This document shows positions 11,735-13,169 of a DNA stretch of 13,169 bases, one piece after another; the stretch's first letter is position 1, and the number at the start of each line of letters is the position of its first letter. Source of the stretch: Candidatus Tayloriibacteriota bacterium (GTDB lineage Bacteria; Patescibacteriota; Minisyncoccia; Phycocordibacterales; GWA1-40-21). The DNA lies in assembly GCA_026395155.1 (NCBI GenBank), contig JAPLZG010000099.1, positions 1 through 13,169 of the forward strand, written 5' to 3'. The position numbers were made by a program, and so were the translations under genes. Below the pieces are notes generated by a model that made no database searches, was not told the origin of the DNA, and saw only the letters and a program-made list of their open reading frames with translations.

Positions 11735-11943
11735 GAGCGATGTCTGAATACCTCGTCTGCGAGGGTGAGGACACGCGCTGTGTTTTAAATAGTGTGCGAC
11801 CTAATTTTCTTACGAGCATAGCGAGTTTAGAAAATGGAAGTGCCCTTGTGGTAGACTATTCCTATTCCGAAAAAACAGCCATGGTATTGTGTGTCTAATA
11901 CCTCGCAGCAAAGCTTGCGAGGATAGGACACACAATCTGTTTT
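11735..11943. repeat. Long palindromic intergenic repeat, family 1, right copy
   Basis: Same order as 1389-1600: GCGATGTC, CCTCG/CGAGG hairpin, GGACACGCGCTGTGTT, AATAGT/ACTATT, CTATTCC, AAAAAACAGCC, then ATTGTGTGTC (11886-11895) with GACACACAAT (11927-11936). The apex is inverted relative to the left copy (CAGC-AAA-GCTT). The AATAGT/ACTATT loop carries the 57-bp module. With family 2 copy C it accounts for the gene-free stretch 11657-12085. Confidence 0.85.
11796..11852 (+). repeat. 57-bp structured module, copy 2
   Basis: Folds as ATTTTCT/AGAAAAT (paired positions 9-15 and 34-40), a small bulge, AC/GT, tandem GA/GA mismatches, GC-ATA-GC apex. Copy 1 has AT-ATA-AT at the apex, so both apical pairs changed together. 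The GA/GA mismatches fit sheared G-A pairs on this strand and would be less stable on the other. Confidence 0.85.
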
Positions 11944-11971
11944 AATTGTTGTATTTGTAAAAGGCATTTAG

Positions 11972-12011
11972 AACCCGCCAAATTTTATCAGAATAAATTT
12001 TAGTCGGGCAA
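11972..12011. repeat. 40-bp hairpin repeat, family 2, copy C
   Basis: Inner stem AAATTTTAT/ATAAATTTT around loop CAGA. Compared with copies A and B one C-G pair has become T-A, with both partners changed, which supports selection on, or maintenance of, the hairpin. Confidence 0.9.
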
Positions 12012-12045
12012 GCATTTATAGCTTTCTTTTATTGTAAACAAATTG

Positions 12046-12054
12046 TGATATAAT
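12046..12054 (+). promoter_or_regulatory. Extended -10 promoter of pth
   Basis: TGATATAAT, identical to the ftsA element, followed by a similar TTAGTAT. No clear -35. The predicted leader is about 24 bases and contains no SD. Confidence 0.65.
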
Positions 12055-12085
12055 TTTAGTATTATTATTTATTAATTAAATTTCT

Positions 12086-12706
12086 ATGAATTACATTATC
12101 GTTGGTCTTGGAAATCCAGGACAAGAATATGAAGGAACAAGACATAACACTGGAAGAATTGCTGTTGATACTTTTGCAAAAAAAGTTGATATAAATGAAT
12201 GGACAGAAGATAAAAAAATAAAGTCAGAAACAGCTAAAGGAAAAGTTGGCAAAAATACAGTCTTACTTATTAAGCCAAACACATTTATGAATAAGTCTGG
12301 TGACGCACTAAAGTTCAAAGTTCAAAGTCTAAAGTCTAAAGAGCAAATAAGAAAGTTCGCGGAGACACTTGTTGTCGTCCATGATGATCTTGATATCCCT
12401 TTTGGAAAGATGAAAATGTCATTTAATAAAAGTTCTGGAGGGCATAGAGGAGTAGAATCAATAATTAAAGCTATTAAAACAGAAGCTTTTATAAGATTGA
12501 GAATCGGTATTTCTTCTTCAACCGCAAGTGGTAAAATTAAAAAGCCACAAGGTGAGGAAGAAGTTGAGAAAGCCATTTTGGGTAAGTTTAAACCTAATGA
12601 ACAAGATACGCTTAAAAAGATAATGAAAAGAGCGAGCGAAGGTTTGGAAGTTCTTGTTTTAGAGGGAAAGGATATTGCGACGGGGAAACTAAATTCGGGA
12701 AATTAG
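12086..12706 (+). CDS. pth: Peptidyl-tRNA hydrolase
   Basis: Pth frees tRNAs from prematurely released peptidyl-tRNA in the cytoplasm. The 206-aa protein shows GLGNPG (7-12, Asn10), the catalytic His20 in TRHNTG, KPNTFMNKSG (63-72, Asn69), HDDLD (99-103, Asp100) and GGHRGVESI (118-126), followed by FIRLRIGI. In E. coli the residue matching Arg121 is Asn114, which contacts substrate. An insertion of about 15 residues around positions 76-92 (KFKVQSLKSKEQ) is encoded by a heptanucleotide repeat and is absent from typical Pth. ATG 12086 has no SD. The stop is TAG, and a pseudopilin gene follows after about 50 bases. Confidence 0.94.
   Translation: MNYIIVGLGNPGQEYEGTRHNTGRIAVDTFAKKVDINEWTEDKKIKSETAKGKVGKNTVLLIKPNTFMNKSGDALKFKVQSLKSKEQIRKFAETLVVVHDDLDIPFGKMKMSFNKSSGGHRGVESIIKAIKTEAFIRLRIGISSSTASGKIKKPQGEEEVEKAILGKFKPNEQDTLKKIMKRASEGLEVLVLEGKDIATGKLNSGN
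12310..12344 (+). repeat. Heptanucleotide repeat inside pth
   Basis: Five successive seven-base units: AAAGTTC, AAAGTTC, AAAGTCT, AAAGTCT, AAAGAGC. Loss or gain of one unit would shift the pth frame. It encodes the lysine-rich insertion KFKVQSLKSKEQ. Confidence 0.85.
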
Positions 12707-12755
12707 GAAGCTTTTAGCTTTTAGTTGGGAGAAAAACAAAAAGTAATTTATATAT

Positions 12756-13169
12756 ATGAATAAATATAAAAAAGCATTTACTCTCATAGAACTCCTTATG
12801 GTAATTTCTATTATCTCTCTCTTGTCTACTGTAATCTATAGCTACACCTCCGAAACTCGCGCAAAAGCTCGAGATTCTGTTCGCCTTTCTGATATGAAGC
12901 AAGTAGGTACAGCAATGCAGATGTATTATCAAGATACAGGAAAGATTCCAACTTCTTTTGGTGATTTAGTTAACAATAACTATCTCCCTTCAATACCACT
13001 AGATCCATCGACACACTCAGCATACAATTTTGCTTCCACCCCAGACACAGTGGTTGTTTCTGCTATTTATGAAAATCAATATACTGCTCAAGATGAACCA
13101 AAATCAGTTAGCGTTGCAATAGGAGATACTGACATTTCAAATCTTTGTGGTAATGACTTTGACTATCCA
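12756..13169 (+). CDS. Type IV pilin/pseudopilin-like protein (3' end cut by window)
   Basis: The protein has a class III prepilin signal: a short basic leader MNKYKKA, then FTLIELLMVISIISLLSTVIYSY, with cleavage expected between Ala7 and Phe8 and the conserved Glu at mature position 5. Ala replaces the more usual Gly before the cut. After the helix comes ARDSVRLSDMKQVGTAMQMYYQDTGKIP, the typical alpha-1 C-terminal region of T2SS GspG/PilE-like proteins, then LPSIPLDPSTHSAYNFASTPD, which resembles the GspG-type calcium-site region. It is likely a subunit of a type IV pilus or competence-type filament. ATG 12756 has no nearby SD. At least 138 residues are present and the stop lies outside the window. 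Confidence 0.88.
   Translation, partial: MNKYKKAFTLIELLMVISIISLLSTVIYSYTSETRAKARDSVRLSDMKQVGTAMQMYYQDTGKIPTSFGDLVNNNYLPSIPLDPSTHSAYNFASTPDTVVVSAIYENQYTAQDEPKSVSVAIGDTDISNLCGNDFDYP

Overview
The window reads as a piece of an AT-rich bacterial chromosome, most likely from the Candidate Phyla Radiation (Patescibacteria, Parcubacteria-like). This placement is an inference. It rests on short versions of core proteins, a four-helix-bundle (S23-type) protein inside a core operon, a compact bS21-like gene next to ybeY, and core genes that mostly lack a Shine-Dalgarno (SD) sequence. TGA is an ordinary stop here: several genes end in TGA just before terminators or other stops, so the code appears standard.

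Layout. 1-670: a short mscL channel gene, tRNA-Val(GAC), and a strongly folded ~165-nt segment that ends in an exact copy of the tRNA 3' end. 766-1290: an MTH1-like Nudix hydrolase. 1389-1600: a large palindromic repeat. 1693-2509: an unrecognised 74-aa gene and a 191-aa protein with two predicted helix-turn-helix segments. 2672-5204 (minus): ftsZ, a four-helix-bundle protein and trxB in one operon. 5611-6795 (plus): ftsA, divergent from ftsZ across a ~400-bp regulatory gap. 6797-8720: repeat-rich DNA with three small orphan genes (89, 156 and 88 aa), two of them independent promoter-SD-terminator units. 8745-9410 (minus): a frame-disrupted bS21 gene, then ybeY. 9761-10954 (minus): a HisRS-like gene with an in-frame TGA. 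11057-11656 (minus): lepB. 12086-12706 (plus): pth. 12756-end: a type IV pseudopilin-like gene cut by the window edge.

How it works together. The core content covers division (FtsZ, FtsA), envelope and secretion (MscL, signal peptidase I, pseudopilin), translation and RNA quality control (tRNA, bS21, YbeY, Pth, HisRS-like) and redox or nucleotide sanitation (TrxB, Nudix). FtsZ and FtsA both deviate from the usual nucleotide-binding motifs.

The most unusual layer is intergenic. At least five families of palindromic elements recur in the window. Two families show compensatory base changes between copies. One 57-bp module sits in the apical loops of two unrelated palindromes. Together with the structured segment after tRNA-Val, these are the best candidates for something undescribed.
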